DNA from: Polaribacter haliotis
GTDB lineage: Bacteria > Bacteroidota > Bacteroidia > Flavobacteriales > Flavobacteriaceae
Assembly (NCBI RefSeq): GCF_014784055.1
Contig: NZ_CP061813.1
Location: forward strand, 1,203,501 to 1,267,500
Direction: 5' to 3'
Length of the DNA stretch: 64,000 nucleotides
Under the pieces are notes generated by a model. That model searched no databases and was not told where the DNA came from. It saw only the letters and a list, made by a program, of their open reading frames with translations. Positions 63,741 to 64,000 of the stretch are shown piece by piece; position 1 is the stretch's first letter, and each line of letters begins with the position of its first letter. The translations under genes were made by a program, and so were the position numbers.

Positions 63741-64000
63741 TTATTGATTTTGAGACTTGTAATCTTTATACACTGATTTTTCTAATTTATTTCTTAATGA
63801 AGCCATATCATCACTAACTTTTCTTTCGATAACTTTAGCATAAATTTGAGTAGTAGCAATTTTAGTATGTCCTAATAATTTTGAAACAGTTTCTATTGGA
63901 ACACCATTGCTTAAGGTAATAGTAGTGGCAAAAGTATGTCTAGCAATATGGAATGTAAGGTTTTTCTTTATTCTACATAAATCTGCAATTTCTTTCAAAT
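63741..64000 (-). CDS. Tyrosine recombinase/integrase, C-terminal part
   Basis: At least 85 residues of the C-terminus; the frame stays open to the right edge, so the gene starts outside the window. Catalytic HxxR is seen in FHIARHTFATT, then LLGHTKIATTQIYAKV gives the second His and the nucleophilic Tyr. These are the last catalytic residues of a phage/transposon-type integrase. In tRNA-integrating elements the gene lies near the attachment end, matching the tRNA-end-like fragment at 23166. It is transcribed in the same direction as the cargo. Confidence 0.88.
   Translation of the reverse strand, partial: LKEIADLCRIKKNLTFHIARHTFATTITLSNGVPIETVSKLLGHTKIATTQIYAKVIERKVSDDMASLRNKLEKSVYKDYKSQNQ

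Overview
The window comes from an AT-rich member of the Bacteroidota, almost certainly a Flavobacteriia (Flavobacteriaceae-like) chromosome. The evidence is a SusC/SusD pair with a hybrid two-component regulator, promoter -7 boxes of the Bacteroidota type TAnnTTTG, lipoproteins, an RteC homologue, and flavobacterial metal-resistance families such as HYC_CC_PP and DUF6660-like proteins. The exact genus cannot be read from the sequence.

Region 1 (1-22997) is a chromosomal polysaccharide utilisation locus. On the minus strand, reading right to left, it holds susC, susD, a GH141-like beta-helix lipoprotein, a GH2 enzyme, a GH97, a GH63/GH37-like (alpha/alpha)6 glycosidase, a SusB-type GH97, a third GH97, a CE1-like esterase and the first codons of a short-chain dehydrogenase. 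Divergent from susC is a 1331-residue one-protein sensor/regulator (HTCC). The three GH97 paralogues carry three different active-site signatures, so the locus probably cleaves several different linkages of one branched glycan. No sulfatase is present.

Region 2 (about 23.0-64.0 kb, running off the right edge) looks like one integrated mobile island. Its left edge carries what looks like the 3' end of a minus-strand tRNA with its terminator; the C-terminal part of a tyrosine integrase is at the right edge. If this is right, the intact tRNA should lie just beyond the window. Inside, from the left: a small DNA-binding-like gene and a divergent, tightly packed four-gene module (unknown 251-residue protein, DUF5675-like protein, two tiny membrane proteins); a SLOG-type protein and a DUF6943-like protein; a 1.2-kb gene-poor stretch rich in inverted repeats; a five-gene operon of XRE regulator, double GHKL ATPase/histidine kinase, response regulator, HNH nuclease and N6-adenine methyltransferase; then DnaC-like, replication-initiator-like, excisionase-like and RteC-like genes. 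No relaxase or conjugation genes are visible.

Region 3 (35.9-63.7 kb) is the metal-resistance cargo, all on the minus strand in four apparent transcription units: an ICMT-like methyltransferase with a Zn/Cd-type P-type ATPase; a Cys/His-rich small protein with a CzcA-CzcC fusion pump, its adaptor and a Fur-family regulator; a long copper operon (multicopper oxidase fused to a CopB-like barrel, DUF3347 lipoprotein, haem-binding protein, small membrane protein, potassium channel, NTF2-like protein, universal stress protein, APC permease, CopA ATPase, PepSY protein, adaptor, HMA lipoprotein); and a HYC_CC_PP protein with CusA, CusC and an HMA-AraC regulator. Together they cover sensing, cytoplasmic export, periplasmic detoxification and trans-envelope efflux.

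The two best candidates for undescribed biology are the phosphorelay-coupled restriction-modification-like operon (27301-32709) and the compact DUF5675 module (23717-25285).
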